Shown here: positions 45,437 to 54,494 of the stretch, one piece after another | How the letters are laid out: every line of letters starts with the position of its first letter | How positions within the stretch are numbered: position 1 is the stretch's first letter | Position numbers and translations under genes: made by a program | Assembly: GCF_022419205.1 (NCBI RefSeq) | Contig: NZ_JAJOZU010000002.1 | Location: 1 to 64,000 of the forward strand | Direction: 5' to 3' | From: Thermomonas alba | GTDB taxonomy: Bacteria; Pseudomonadota; Gammaproteobacteria; Xanthomonadales; Xanthomonadaceae | DNA: 64,000 bases | The notes under the pieces: generated by a model | Seen by the model: the letters and a program-made list of their open reading frames with translations, nothing else | Told to the model about the DNA's origin: nothing | Databases searched by the model: none

Positions 45437-45440
<4 letters not shown>
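44844..45440 (+). CDS. ygfA: 5-formyltetrahydrofolate cyclo-ligase
   Basis: This enzyme converts 5-formyl-THF to 5,10-methenyl-THF with ATP. The 198-residue protein has the basic RQTLRKRRRAL stretch, the RYGIPEPD segment near 100-107, and PLVGFDPACHRLGMGGGWYDR (about 124-144), the nucleotide/substrate motif of the family. GTG start at 44844 lies about 30 bp after the 6S RNA end, so it may be read from the same transcript, as in E. coli. Its stop overlaps the EVE gene start as ATGA. Confidence 0.95.
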
Positions 45441-45907
<467 letters not shown>

Positions 45908-45957
45908 TCACGCCTGCTGCGCCCCCACCGTTTTGACCTTTCACTGAGAACACCGCC

Positions 45958-46605
45958 ATGTCCGACGCCAAGAAACTCGCCGCCGAAAAAGCCATCGACT
46001 ACGTGCAGGACGGGATGATCGTCGGGGTCGGCACAGGCTCCACCGTCGCCTACTTCATCGACGCGCTGGCGGCATGGAAGGACCGCATCGCCGGCGCGGT
46101 GTCCAGCTCCGAGCAGAGCACCGCGCGCCTGCGCGCGCACGGGATCGAGGTGCTCGATCTCAATGCCACCGGCCCGCTGCCGCTGTATGTAGATGGCGCC
46201 GACGAGTGCGATCGGCACAAGCGCCTGATCAAGGGCGGCGGCGCCGCGCTGACCCGCGAGAAGATCATCGCCGAGGCGAGCGAACGTTTCGTCTGCATCA
46301 TCGACCCCAGCAAGCAGGTCGAGGTGCTGGGCCGCTTCCCGCTGCCGGTGGAGGTGATCCCGATGGCACGCAGCCTGGTCGCGCGCGAAATCCTGCGCAT
46401 GACCGGCGGCCAGCCGGTGTGGCGCGACGGCGTCATCACCGACAACGGCAACTGGATTCTGGACGTGCACAATCTCGCCATCACCGACCCGGTGGCGCTG
46501 GAGCGCGAGCTCAACCAGATTCCCGGGGTGGTCAGCGTGGGCCTGTTCGCGCGCCGCCCGGCCGACGTGGTCATCGTCGGCGGGCAGCCACCGCAGGTGC
46601 TGTGA
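45958..46605 (+). CDS. rpiA: Ribose-5-phosphate isomerase A
   Basis: RpiA interconverts ribose 5-phosphate and ribulose 5-phosphate in the pentose phosphate pathway. The 215-residue product has [13 protein letters not shown] (21-33), [16 protein letters not shown] (47-62), the catalytic DGADECDRH (80-88) and [11 protein letters not shown] (93-103), and the typical 215-220 length. It lies 50 bp after the EVE gene. Confidence 0.97.
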   Translation: MSDAKKLAAEKAIDYVQDGMIVGVGTGSTVAYFIDALAAWKDRIAGAVSSSEQSTARLRAHGIEVLDLNATGPLPLYVDGADECDRHKRLIKGGGAALTREKIIAEASERFVCIIDPSKQVEVLGRFPLPVEVIPMARSLVAREILRMTGGQPVWRDGVITDNGNWILDVHNLAITDPVALERELNQIPGVVSVGLFARRPADVVIVGGQPPQVL

Positions 46606-46631
46606 AAGCCGCAGGGGGCTGCGCGCAAAAT

Positions 46632-46649
46632 ATAAACCAATCGGTTTAT
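46632..46649. promoter_or_regulatory. TetR-type operator overlapping the tetR promoter
   Basis: A perfect inverted repeat, ATAAACC-AATC-GGTTTAT, sits just before the TetR gene, 9 bp from its ATG. TATTAT at 46647-46652 overlaps its right arm and may be the -10 box, in which case transcription would start close to the ATG. The arrangement is typical of an autorepressed TetR gene. Confidence 0.68.
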
Positions 46650-46658
46650 TATGCGGCC

Positions 46659-47339
46659 ATGACCGCCCGCCCACCCCTTTCCCGCAAGGCCCGCAAGGTC
46701 GTCAAAACCGCCCCTCCCGGACGTCCCAAGGACCTTGCCAAGCGCGCCGCGATTCTGGAAGCGGCCAAGCGCATGTTCGTGCAGCACGGCTTCGACCGCG
46801 TCAGCATGGACCAGGTCGCCACCGAAGCGGGAGTCTCGAAGCTCACCGTCTACAGCCATTTCGGCGACAAAGACAACCTGTTCGCCGAAGCCGTGCGCGC
46901 CCACTGCGAGCAGAACCTCCCGCAGCGTCTGTTCGAACCGGCACCGGGCATTCCGCTGCGCGAACGCCTGCTGACGATCGGACAGGCGTTCTTCGCGATG
47001 GTCATGGCCCCGGACGCAGTGGCCGGGCACCGCATCCTGTGCTCGCCGGAAGTGGCCGCGCGCGGCATGGCGGCCACGTTTTGGGCCGCCGGCCCGGGGC
47101 GGGTCCAGGCGGCCTTCCGCGCCCTGCTGGAGGATCACATCGCGCGCGGCGAGCTCGAGATCGAGGACCCCTCCCGCGCCGCCGGCCACTTCTTCGCCCT
47201 GCTCAAGGGTGATCCGCATGCGCGGGCAGTGCTCGGCTGCCAGGGCGAGGACTGCCGGGAAGAGGCGCAGGCGCATGTGGCCAGCGTGGTGGATCTATTC
47301 CTGCGCGCTTACGCGGTTCGCGGCCATGGCCACAGCTGA
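46659..47339 (+). CDS. TetR/AcrR family regulator
   Basis: The 226-residue protein has an unusually long, basic N-terminal lead (about 25 residues) before the TetR helix-turn-helix (about 30-75: AILEAAKRMFVQHGFDRVSM...KLTVYSHFGDKDNLFAEAV). The C-terminal ligand domain is family-typical but not assignable to a ligand. An inverted repeat just upstream suggests autorepression. Targets may include the PCMT-tolC genes downstream, but I see no matching repeat before them. A three-codon frame (ATG CGG CCA TGA) overlaps the start codon. Confidence 0.9.
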   Translation: MTARPPLSRKARKVVKTAPPGRPKDLAKRAAILEAAKRMFVQHGFDRVSMDQVATEAGVSKLTVYSHFGDKDNLFAEAVRAHCEQNLPQRLFEPAPGIPLRERLLTIGQAFFAMVMAPDAVAGHRILCSPEVAARGMAATFWAAGPGRVQAAFRALLEDHIARGELEIEDPSRAAGHFFALLKGDPHARAVLGCQGEDCREEAQAHVASVVDLFLRAYAVRGHGHS

Positions 47340-47476
47340 ACGTTCCCCCAGTGCCGCGGTGGCGATGACTTCTGGCACTGCGTGCGGGTGTACCAGCACG
47401 CCCACACTCCCCGGCACCCCCTGCGTGCGCGGCCCTACAATACGCAACTTCTTTGCATGCAACGGATTTTCGACCC

Positions 47477-48130
47477 ATGAGCATCGACTTCGCCCGCGCC
47501 CGTGAAACCATGGTGGAACAGCAGATCCGGCCCTGGGAGGTGCTGGATGTGCGCGTGCTCGACACCCTTGCCCAGCTCCCGCGCGAGGCGTTCGTGCCCG
47601 AGGCGCTGCGCGCGCTGGCCTATGCGGATACCGAACTCCCGATCGGCCATGGCGAACGCATGTTCAAGCCGGTGCTGGAAGGCCGCACCCTGCAGGCGCT
47701 GGGCGTGCAGACCCACGAAAGCGTGCTGGAGATCGGCACCGGCAGCGGCTACATGGCCGCCTGCCTGGCCCGGCTGGGACGCGAGGTGGTCAGCCTCGAG
47801 CGCCATGCCGACCTTGCGGAGACCGCGCGCGCGCGGCTGGCCGCGCAGGGCATCGGCAACGTCAGCGTGCTCACGGCCGATGCATTCCAATGGACGCCAG
47901 GGCGGACCTTCGACGTGATTTGTGTCACTGGCGCGGTCGCCGAGATCCCCGCACGCTTCTGCGAGTGGCTGGCCAGCGGCGGCCGCATGTTCGTGGTGCG
48001 CGGCCGTTCCCCGGTGATGGAGGCGGCGCTGGTGCATCCTGGCGTCAACGGCCTGCGTATCGAATCGTTGTTCGAAACCGATCTGCCCTACCTCGCCGGC
48101 GGCGAACCCGCCCCTGTCTTTGCTTTGTGA
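47477..48130 (+). CDS. PCMT-like methyltransferase
   Basis: The 217-residue protein resembles protein-L-isoaspartate O-methyltransferase and has the SAM-binding motif VLEIGTGSGYMAA near 84-96. The substrate-side segment differs from true PCMT: the usual Ser-Gln-Pro motif is replaced by HGERMFKPVLEGR, so methyl transfer to isoaspartate is doubtful. Xanthomonads typically have this gene directly before tolC, as here (16 bp to the tolC start). Its role there is unknown. Confidence 0.84.
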   Translation: MSIDFARARETMVEQQIRPWEVLDVRVLDTLAQLPREAFVPEALRALAYADTELPIGHGERMFKPVLEGRTLQALGVQTHESVLEIGTGSGYMAACLARLGREVVSLERHADLAETARARLAAQGIGNVSVLTADAFQWTPGRTFDVICVTGAVAEIPARFCEWLASGGRMFVVRGRSPVMEAALVHPGVNGLRIESLFETDLPYLAGGEPAPVFAL

Positions 48131-48146
48131 CCTATCAAGGCTCCCC

Positions 48147-49475
48147 ATGTCACGTCGCCCGCTCGCCCTCGCCCTTGCCGCCCTCCTGCTGCCCGCTGCG
48201 GCGCAGGCGGATGATCTGCTGCAGAGCTATCAGAACGCCCGCAGCAACGACCCGCAGTACGCCGCCGCGGAAGCCAACCGCGCGGTGTCTGCGGAACTTC
48301 CGGTACGCGCGCGCGCGGTGCTGCTGCCGAACATCGGCGGCAGCGTCGGCAGTACCCGCTACGACAACGGCATGGGCGCGGTGCGCACCGGCTCCTGGGG
48401 CGTCAATCTCAGGCAGTCGCTGTTCGACTTCGGCAGCTATAAATCCCTGCAAGGCGCCAAGGCGCAGGACCGCGCCGGGGGCTTCACCCTGGAAGCCGCC
48501 GGCCAGAGCCTGATCACCCGCACCGCGGCCGCCTATTTCAACGTGCTGGTGCAGCTGGAGACGCTGGCCGCCGCCGATGCCGCCGAGACGGCCCTGAAGA
48601 AGCAATACGACTTCGCCAGCAAGCGCCTCGAGGTGGGGCTGGCGCCGATCACCGACGTGTATGAGGCGCGCGCCCAGTATGATGCCGCGCGCGCCAATAC
48701 GCTGCTGGCGCGCAACGCCGCGCAGGACGCCTACCAGGCGCTGCTGGAAATCACCAATACCCCGGTCGGTAGCCTCAAAGGCCTGCCGGACGACTTCAAG
48801 CCGGCGCTGCCGGCGGGAAAGGACGCCGAGGCCTGGGTCGCGGAGGCGCTGGCCAACAATCCAGGATTGAAGGCACAGCAGGCCAACCTGGAAGCCGCCG
48901 AGGCCAGCGTCGCCAGTGCGCGCGCCGGGCATCTGCCGACGCTCGGCCTGCAGGCCTCCTACGGCAAGGCGATCCCGGGCCTGTATGACCCGCCTTTCGT
49001 CGGCGCCAACAAGGCCACCACCAACGTCGGGATCACCCTCAACATCCCGATCTTCTCCGGCTTTGCCGTGCAGTCGAACGTGCGCACCGCGCTGGCCCAG
49101 CGCGACGCCGCCGCCGACGCGCTGGAGCAGACCAAGCGCGCGATCGAGCGCAATACCCGCAGCGCGTATCAGGCCGTGATGGCCGGGCTGACCGAGGTCG
49201 AGGCGCGCCACCAGGCGCTGATTTCGGCGCAAAGCGCGTTCGATGCCTCGCAGGTCGGGCTGGAAGTCGGCACCCGCACCGTACTCGACGTCCTCACCAA
49301 CCAGCGCAACCTGCTCGCCGCGCAGCAAGCCTATGCCCAGGCCAAGTACAGCTTCCTGCTCAGCCGCCTGCAGCTGGCGCAAGCGGTCGGCACCCTGGAT
49401 GTCGCCGCCCTCGAGGACATCAACCGTCTGCTGACCGCGGACAAGCCGATCGACAAGACCATCGCCGGGCGCTGA
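48147..49475 (+). CDS. tolC: Outer membrane channel TolC
   Basis: TolC forms the outer-membrane/periplasmic tunnel used by RND, ABC and type I systems. The 442-residue product has a signal peptide (AAAQA|DD, cleavage near 22) and two OEP repeats of beta-strand and long helix, with Leu/Ala-rich heptads throughout. Characteristic segments are SLFDFGSYKSLQGAKAQ (first barrel strand region), LEVGLAPITDVYEARAQYDAARAN and LEVGTRTVLDVLTNQRNLL near the second repeat. It is the only outer-membrane channel gene in the window and may serve the RND pump at 20-24 kb. Confidence 0.94.
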   Translation: MSRRPLALALAALLLPAAAQADDLLQSYQNARSNDPQYAAAEANRAVSAELPVRARAVLLPNIGGSVGSTRYDNGMGAVRTGSWGVNLRQSLFDFGSYKSLQGAKAQDRAGGFTLEAAGQSLITRTAAAYFNVLVQLETLAAADAAETALKKQYDFASKRLEVGLAPITDVYEARAQYDAARANTLLARNAAQDAYQALLEITNTPVGSLKGLPDDFKPALPAGKDAEAWVAEALANNPGLKAQQANLEAAEASVASARAGHLPTLGLQASYGKAIPGLYDPPFVGANKATTNVGITLNIPIFSGFAVQSNVRTALAQRDAAADALEQTKRAIERNTRSAYQAVMAGLTEVEARHQALISAQSAFDASQVGLEVGTRTVLDVLTNQRNLLAAQQAYAQAKYSFLLSRLQLAQAVGTLDVAALEDINRLLTADKPIDKTIAGR

Positions 49476-49516
49476 TCCGCGCGCCGGCACACATCGGCGA
49501 TCTCATTTCACGCGCG

Positions 49517-49533
49517 AGCGGGCTTGGCCCGCT
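49517..49533. terminator. Two-way hairpin between tolC and waaA
   Basis: A perfect 7-bp stem (AGCGGGC / GCCCGCT) with a 3-nt loop lies midway in the 84-bp gap between these convergent genes. It lacks a clear T-run on either strand, so termination is plausible but uncertain. Confidence 0.5.
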
Positions 49534-49559
49534 CTGCGCGCTTCAGGGGACAGCCCGGC

Positions 49560-50849
49560 TCAGTCCGGCAACAGCGGGGCGATCAGCGCCAATGTGCGCG
49601 CCAATGCGCCGCGCCCTTCCTCCAGTAGCCGTCTGGCAGCCTGCGCCATCGCCTGGCGCTCCTCCGGATGTGCGAACAGCCGGGCCAGCGCCTGCGCCAG
49701 CGCCGGCGCATCCGCCACCAGCTGCATCGCTTGCGCCTCCCGCAGGCGGCGCGCGATGTCGGCGAAGTTGTGCAGGTGCGGGCCGCTGAGGATGGCGGTC
49801 CCAGTCGCCGCCGGCTCCAGCAGGTTGTGGCCGCCGATGTCCTGCAGGCTGCCGCCGACGAACGCCACCTGGGCGCAGGCATAAAAGCGCAGCAGCTCGC
49901 CCAGGGTGTCCACCACGAACACCTCGGTCTGCGCCTGCGGCCACGCCTGCGCGCTGCGCTGGGCCACCGCGAAACCTGCCTCGCGCGCGCGCTGCGCCAC
50001 CGCGCGGAAGCGCTCGGGATGCCGCGGCGCCCATAGCAGCAGCGCGTCCGGATAGCGCTGGCGCAGGCGCGCGTGCGCTTCCAGCACCGGCGCTTCCTCG
50101 TCCTCGTGGGTGCTGGCGGCGATCCACACCGGCCTCGGCTGCCCCAGCGCGGCGCGGAACTCGGCCACGAACTCCTGCACCTGCGGCGGCGGCAGATCGA
50201 ACTTGAGATTGCCGATGGCCTGCACCCGCGCCGGCTCCGCGCCCAGCGCGATGAACCGCTGCGCATCCGCCTGCGACTGCGCCGCGACCAGCTGCACGCC
50301 CGCCAGCGCGCGCCGGATCAGCGGCGCCAGCAGCCGGTAGCCGCGCAGCGAGCGCGCCGACAGCCGCGCATTGAGGATGCAGGTGGGAATGCCGCGCGCG
50401 CGGCAGCCGAACAGCAGGTTCGGCCACAGCTCGGTTTCCACGATCAGCGCCAGGGCCGGGCGGAAATGACGCAGGAAGCGATCGACCGCGCCCGGCAGGT
50501 CGTAGGGCAGATACACATGCGCGACCGCATCGCCCCACAGCGCGCGCACGCGCTCGGAACCGGTGGGAGTGATGGTGGTGACCACCAGATGCAGGTTCGG
50601 ATGCGCGGCACGCAGGCGGTCCACCAGCGGCGCGGCGGCATTCACCTCTCCGACCGACACCGCATGCACCCACACCGGCGCCGGCCGCCCAGGCGCGGCA
50701 TAGCTGGCATAGCGCTCGTCCCAGCGCTGGAAATACGCGCGCTGACGAAATCCGCGCCAGATCAAGTGATACAGCGTGATCGGCAGCAGCAGATAGAGCG
50801 TGGCCGAGTACAGGCCGCGCAGCACGCGTTCGGTGAATTCGGCCCGCAT
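49560..50849 (-). CDS. waaA: Kdo transferase WaaA (KdtA)
   Basis: WaaA adds 3-deoxy-D-manno-octulosonic acid to lipid IVA at the inner membrane, the start of the LPS core. The 429-residue product has an N-terminal membrane anchor (residues 12-28), a GT-N domain with WVHAVSVGEVNAAAPLVDRL near 60-80, VETELWPNLLFG near 128-140, and a C-terminal GT domain with GGSLQDIGGHNLLEPAATG near 310-330. Length and motifs match E. coli WaaA (425). It is convergent with tolC and divergent from the lpxL-type gene 43 bp away. Confidence 0.96.
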   Translation of the reverse strand: MRAEFTERVLRGLYSATLYLLLPITLYHLIWRGFRQRAYFQRWDERYASYAAPGRPAPVWVHAVSVGEVNAAAPLVDRLRAAHPNLHLVVTTITPTGSERVRALWGDAVAHVYLPYDLPGAVDRFLRHFRPALALIVETELWPNLLFGCRARGIPTCILNARLSARSLRGYRLLAPLIRRALAGVQLVAAQSQADAQRFIALGAEPARVQAIGNLKFDLPPPQVQEFVAEFRAALGQPRPVWIAASTHEDEEAPVLEAHARLRQRYPDALLLWAPRHPERFRAVAQRAREAGFAVAQRSAQAWPQAQTEVFVVDTLGELLRFYACAQVAFVGGSLQDIGGHNLLEPAATGTAILSGPHLHNFADIARRLREAQAMQLVADAPALAQALARLFAHPEERQAMAQAARRLLEEGRGALARTLALIAPLLPD

Positions 50850-50892
50850 CCGCACAGGATAGCGAAGCCGGCGTGCCCGGTAGAATCCCCGC

Positions 50893-51801
50893 ATGCCCGA
50901 ACGCCTGCCGCCCCGCCCGCCGTTCTCGCCGCGCCTGTGGCCGCAGTGGCTGGGCGTGGGCGTGATGGTGGCCGCCGCGCGCCTGCCGTGGTGGCTGCAA
51001 CGCCGGCTGGGCGCGGCCGTCGGCTGGCTGGCGCGGCACCTGGCCCGCTCCCGGCGCGAGGCGGCGCGCACCAACCTCGCGCTGTGCCTGCCGGAGCTCG
51101 ACGCGGCCGCGCGCGAGGCCCTGCTGCGTGCGCATTTCCGCGATGTTGGCATCGGCCTGTTCGAGTTCGCGCGCGCCTGGTGGGGCGATATCGCGCCGAT
51201 GCGCGCCAGCGCCCGCATCGAGGGACTGGAGGTCCTGCAGCGGCTGCAGGCGGAGGGGCGCGGGATCCTGCTGGTCTCCGGGCACTTCATGACCCTGGAA
51301 ATCTGCGGCCGGCTGCTGTGCGACCACGTGCCGCTGGCCGGGATGTACCGTCCGCACCGCGGCCCGGTGCTGGAGTGGGCGGTGCGACGTGGACGTTTGC
51401 GCTACGCCAGCGCGATGTTCTCCAACCGCGACACCCGCGGCGCGCTGCGCCACCTCAAGCGCGGCGGCATCCTGTGGTACGCACCCGACCAGGACATGCG
51501 CGGCAAGGACACCGTATTCGCGCCGTTCTTCGGCATCCCGGCGGCGACCATCACCGCCACCCACCAGTTCGCGCGGATGACCGGCTGCGCGGTGGTGCCG
51601 TTCTTCCATCGCCGCGAGGGCGACCGCTACCTGCTGCGGGTGGGCGAGCCGCTGACGCCGTTCCCGACCGACGATGCGGTGGCCGACAGCGCGGCGGTGA
51701 ACGCGGCGATCGAGGCCATGGTGCGGCAGGCGCCCAGCCAGTACCTGTGGCTGCACCGCCGCTTCAAGCGCCAGCCCGACGGCGTCTCCCGCTACCGCTG
51801 A
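50893..51801 (+). CDS. LpxL/HtrB-type lipid A acyltransferase
   Basis: The 302-residue protein is a lysophospholipid/lipid A acyltransferase with one N-terminal hydrophobic segment (about 18-35). The catalytic motif is GHFMTLE (H-x4-E), the PDQDMRGK segment lies near 193-200 and FFHRREGDRYLLRVG near 235-250. It probably adds a secondary acyl chain to lipid A after the Kdo step made by waaA next door. LpxL and LpxM-type roles cannot be separated from sequence alone. Its 3' end overlaps the convergent O-antigen ligase gene by 10 bp. Confidence 0.88.
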   Translation: MPERLPPRPPFSPRLWPQWLGVGVMVAAARLPWWLQRRLGAAVGWLARHLARSRREAARTNLALCLPELDAAAREALLRAHFRDVGIGLFEFARAWWGDIAPMRASARIEGLEVLQRLQAEGRGILLVSGHFMTLEICGRLLCDHVPLAGMYRPHRGPVLEWAVRRGRLRYASAMFSNRDTRGALRHLKRGGILWYAPDQDMRGKDTVFAPFFGIPAATITATHQFARMTGCAVVPFFHRREGDRYLLRVGEPLTPFPTDDAVADSAAVNAAIEAMVRQAPSQYLWLHRRFKRQPDGVSRYR

Positions 51802-53099
51802 TCCGGCTCCACCGGTCCCCACAGGCTGCCGGCATACAGCCCCGCCAGCAGGAGCAGCACGCTGCCCCAGAACGTCGAATACACCGCCAGATGGGTGTTC
51901 AGGGGGAACACGCTGACCGCCAGCGCCAGCATCGCCGGATACGCGCGGGCGCGCGCTTCGGGATCGGCGTAGCGCCAGGCCCGCCACGCCAGCGCGGCGC
52001 CCGCCAGCCACAGCAGCAGGCCGATCAGGCCGGTCTCGCTGGCCACTTCCAGCACCAGTTGGTGCGCATGCAGCGGCGGCCCCGCGCCCCACGCCGGCAC
52101 CCGTTCCGGATGCGGATCGCACGCCGGAAACGCGGCGCGGAACCCGCGCACGCCGACCCCGTTGAGGGGATTCGCGCGCAGCATGCACAGCGCCCCTGAC
52201 CAGATCCGCAGCCGCCCGGACAGCGCCGCATCCACGGCCTGCGGCTCCGCCGTCAGCATCTGCGCGCTGCGCTGCACCCGCTCCTGCAGCAGCGGCGAGC
52301 GCGCCGTCAGCGCGCCCATCCCCAGCAGTATCACCGCCAGCAGCGCCAGCAGCCCGCGCCGGCCCAGCGCGCGCCAGCCCGACCACAGCAGCACCAGCGC
52401 ATACGTCAGCCAGGCCGCGCGCGCGCCGGCCAGCAGCACCACCGCGCCGATCGCCAGCGCCGCCAGCACCCAGCCGGGGCGTCCCGCTCGCTGCCACGCC
52501 ATCTCCAGCGCGAACGGCGACAGGCTGGCCAGCACGATCCCAAGCTTGGGGTTGCACGGCCCGAACACCCCCGCCAGGCGTCCCGGCGCCAGCACGTCCT
52601 GCGGCTGGCACAGCGGCTGCCCCAGCAGTATCAAACGACCCTGGTCGAGCAGCCAGAACAGCGGGCTGATGCCGGTCGCGGCCGCGATCAGCGCATCCGC
52701 CGTCCACGCCAGCGCGATCAGGCCCAGCCCGGCGAACACCGTCTGCCGTCCGCGCGCAGGCGCCACTGCGGCGGCGGCCAGCCACAGCAGAGGCAGCGCC
52801 AGGATGTCGCCCAGCACCTTGCGTAGACCATGCACCCAGTCGACCGCGCCGATCAGCGACAGCAGCTCCGGCAGCCAGTAGGCGGCGAACAGCACGCAGG
52901 TGAGCGCCCATGCCGGCCCCGACATCAGGCCCAGCCCCCCACGGAAGCGGCGCAACGCCAGATCGCCTGCGGCCAGCAGCGCGCCCAGTGCCAGCAACGC
53001 CGTCGCGACCCCGTGCAGCGGCCACAGCGCGACCACCAGCAGCACCCAGGCCGGCGCCCAGCGCAGCGCGCGCGTCGGCTCGATCCGCGCTCCGTTCAT
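51792..53099 (-). CDS. O-antigen ligase-like membrane protein
   Basis: The 435-residue protein has about ten or more membrane helices and the large periplasmic loop of the Wzy_C/WaaL family, with the NPLNGVGVRGFRAAFPACDPHP segment near 300-325 and HAHQLVLEVASETGLIGLL near 345-365; the histidine in this second stretch is the catalytic region of ligases. It should transfer a polymer to lipid A-core or polymerise a glycan; polymerase and ligase cannot be told apart from sequence. It is coupled (ATGA) to the GT4 gene upstream. Confidence 0.84.
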   Translation of the reverse strand: MNGARIEPTRALRWAPAWVLLVVALWPLHGVATALLALGALLAAGDLALRRFRGGLGLMSGPAWALTCVLFAAYWLPELLSLIGAVDWVHGLRKVLGDILALPLLWLAAAAVAPARGRQTVFAGLGLIALAWTADALIAAATGISPLFWLLDQGRLILLGQPLCQPQDVLAPGRLAGVFGPCNPKLGIVLASLSPFALEMAWQRAGRPGWVLAALAIGAVVLLAGARAAWLTYALVLLWSGWRALGRRGLLALLAVILLGMGALTARSPLLQERVQRSAQMLTAEPQAVDAALSGRLRIWSGALCMLRANPLNGVGVRGFRAAFPACDPHPERVPAWGAGPPLHAHQLVLEVASETGLIGLLLWLAGAALAWRAWRYADPEARARAYPAMLALAVSVFPLNTHLAVYSTFWGSVLLLLAGLYAGSLWGPVEPDQR

Positions 53100-54205
53100 G
53101 CTCCGAGGACTGTGTGGTAAAGCGCCAAGCCTGCCTCCTGCATCGCCTGCAGCGAAGGCGGCATCGTAGCCGGCAGCGGCGGCGGCTGCAGGCACCAGAC
53201 GCGCGCGCGCGCCACCAGCGCGTCCAGATCGAACGGCGCGATCGCCCCCTGCGGCAGCCAGCGCCGCAGCGACTCGCCCACCCCGCCGTGCGCCCAGCCC
53301 AGCACCGGCCGCCCCACCGCCCACGCCTCGAGCACGCTGCGCCCGAACGCCTCCGGCTGGCGCGACAGCTGCAGCACCAGGTCGCTGGCCGCGTAGGCCG
53401 CGGCGATGGCCGCGGTGGGCGCGGTGATGGCCAGCGCCTGCGCCACTCCGGCGGCATGCGCCTGCGCCTGCAACTCGCGCACGTAGCGCTCCCGCCCCGG
53501 CTGCAGCGCGCCGGCCAGCCACAGGCGCGCGTCCAGCCCGTCCGCGCGCAGCCGCGCCAGCAGCGCGATGGCATCGGCATGGCCTTTCAGGCGGGTGCCG
53601 CGCCCCGGCAACAGCAGCAGCGGGCCGTCCCCGCCCAGCGCCGGATGCTCCTGCGCCACACGCGCACGCGCCAGCCGATCGGGATGCGGCCTACGCGGGA
53701 ATGCGGCGGGATCGACCCCGCGCGGGATCACCACCAGCCGCGCGGGGTCGGTCGCCGGGTAATGCCGCAGCACGTGCGCGCGCACGGCTTCGGAGACGCA
53801 TTCCACGCGCTCGCCGAAGGTCAGGATCGCGCTGTAGCGCGACGGCGAGTTCAGCCCGTGCACGCTGGTGACGAAATGCGGGCGGGTCGCATCCGGCATG
53901 CCGCGCAGCGCCAGCCAGGCCAGCCAGGCCGGCAGGCGCGAGCGCGCGTGCACGATGTCGGCGGTGGCGAACAGGCGGCGCAGCGCCGGCAGGTGGCGCA
54001 GCACCAGCGGCGACTTGCGGCCAATGTCCAGCGCGACGTGGGTCGCACCAAAGGACTGCAGGGCCGGCAGCAAGCGCCCGCCGGCCGAGACCACGCTGGC
54101 GCGATGCCCGGCAGCGCTCAGCGCCTGCGCGATCTCGAGGGTCGAGCGCTCGACGCCTCCGGCGTCCAGCGCGGGCAGCAGCTGGATGACGTGCAGGCGG
54201 CGCAC
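53096..54205 (-). CDS. GT4 family glycosyltransferase
   Basis: The 369-residue glycosyltransferase has the GT-B/GT4 layout: N-terminal LHVIQLLPALDAGGVERST near 4-22 and the C-terminal LPGRGTRLKGHADAI (nucleotide sugar site) and EAFGRSVLEAWAVGRPVLG (E-x7-E type motif). The sugar and acceptor are unknown. GTG at 54203-54205 is chosen because it gives a family-like N-terminus and follows the zinc-finger gene's stop by 13 bp; a longer frame would overlap that gene. It probably acts in surface glycan synthesis with the ligase downstream. Confidence 0.86.
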   Translation of the reverse strand: MRRLHVIQLLPALDAGGVERSTLEIAQALSAAGHRASVVSAGGRLLPALQSFGATHVALDIGRKSPLVLRHLPALRRLFATADIVHARSRLPAWLAWLALRGMPDATRPHFVTSVHGLNSPSRYSAILTFGERVECVSEAVRAHVLRHYPATDPARLVVIPRGVDPAAFPRRPHPDRLARARVAQEHPALGGDGPLLLLPGRGTRLKGHADAIALLARLRADGLDARLWLAGALQPGRERYVRELQAQAHAAGVAQALAITAPTAAIAAAYAASDLVLQLSRQPEAFGRSVLEAWAVGRPVLGWAHGGVGESLRRWLPQGAIAPFDLDALVARARVWCLQPPPLPATMPPSLQAMQEAGLALYHTVLGA

Positions 54206-54218
54206 GCCCGCAGCGCGG

Positions 54219-54416
54219 TCAGTCCACCAGCACGTATTCGGTGCCGCAGTACGGGCACTTGCTATGCCCGCCTTCCTCTGCAATCGGCAGGTAGACCCGC
54301 GGATGCTCGTTCCACACCGCCATCGACGGCAGCGGGCAGCTCAGCGGCAGCTCGGCGCGGCGCACCGGATGCGGCTGCGGGGCGGACGGCGACGAATGGG
54401 AAGCGGCTTGAGCCAT
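54219..54416 (-). CDS. Zinc-finger (zf-CHCC) small protein
   Basis: The 65-residue protein has a likely zinc site in its last third: a His before Cys (EEGGHSKCPYCGTEYVLVD, with CPYC). This is the zf-CHCC family (PF10276), also found in the mitochondrial complex I subunit NDUFS6, of unknown bacterial role. The N-terminus is Pro/Ser-rich and probably disordered. It lies 13 bp before the glycosyltransferase start, but a functional link is not evident. Confidence 0.84.
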   Translation of the reverse strand: MAQAASHSSPSAPQPHPVRRAELPLSCPLPSMAVWNEHPRVYLPIAEEGGHSKCPYCGTEYVLVD

Positions 54417-54494
54417 GGCGATAGGACACGGTTGCGGAGGGCGTGCAAGTTTAGCGCGGCCGCGGCGGACGGCGGCGGGCTCGCCGGTTCACCG

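Noticed and set aside
49543-53580. Minus-strand frame of 1345 codons across waaA, lpxL and ligase genes
   Set aside because: Its translation is an out-of-frame Arg/Ala/Gly-rich sequence; the real genes are in other frames.
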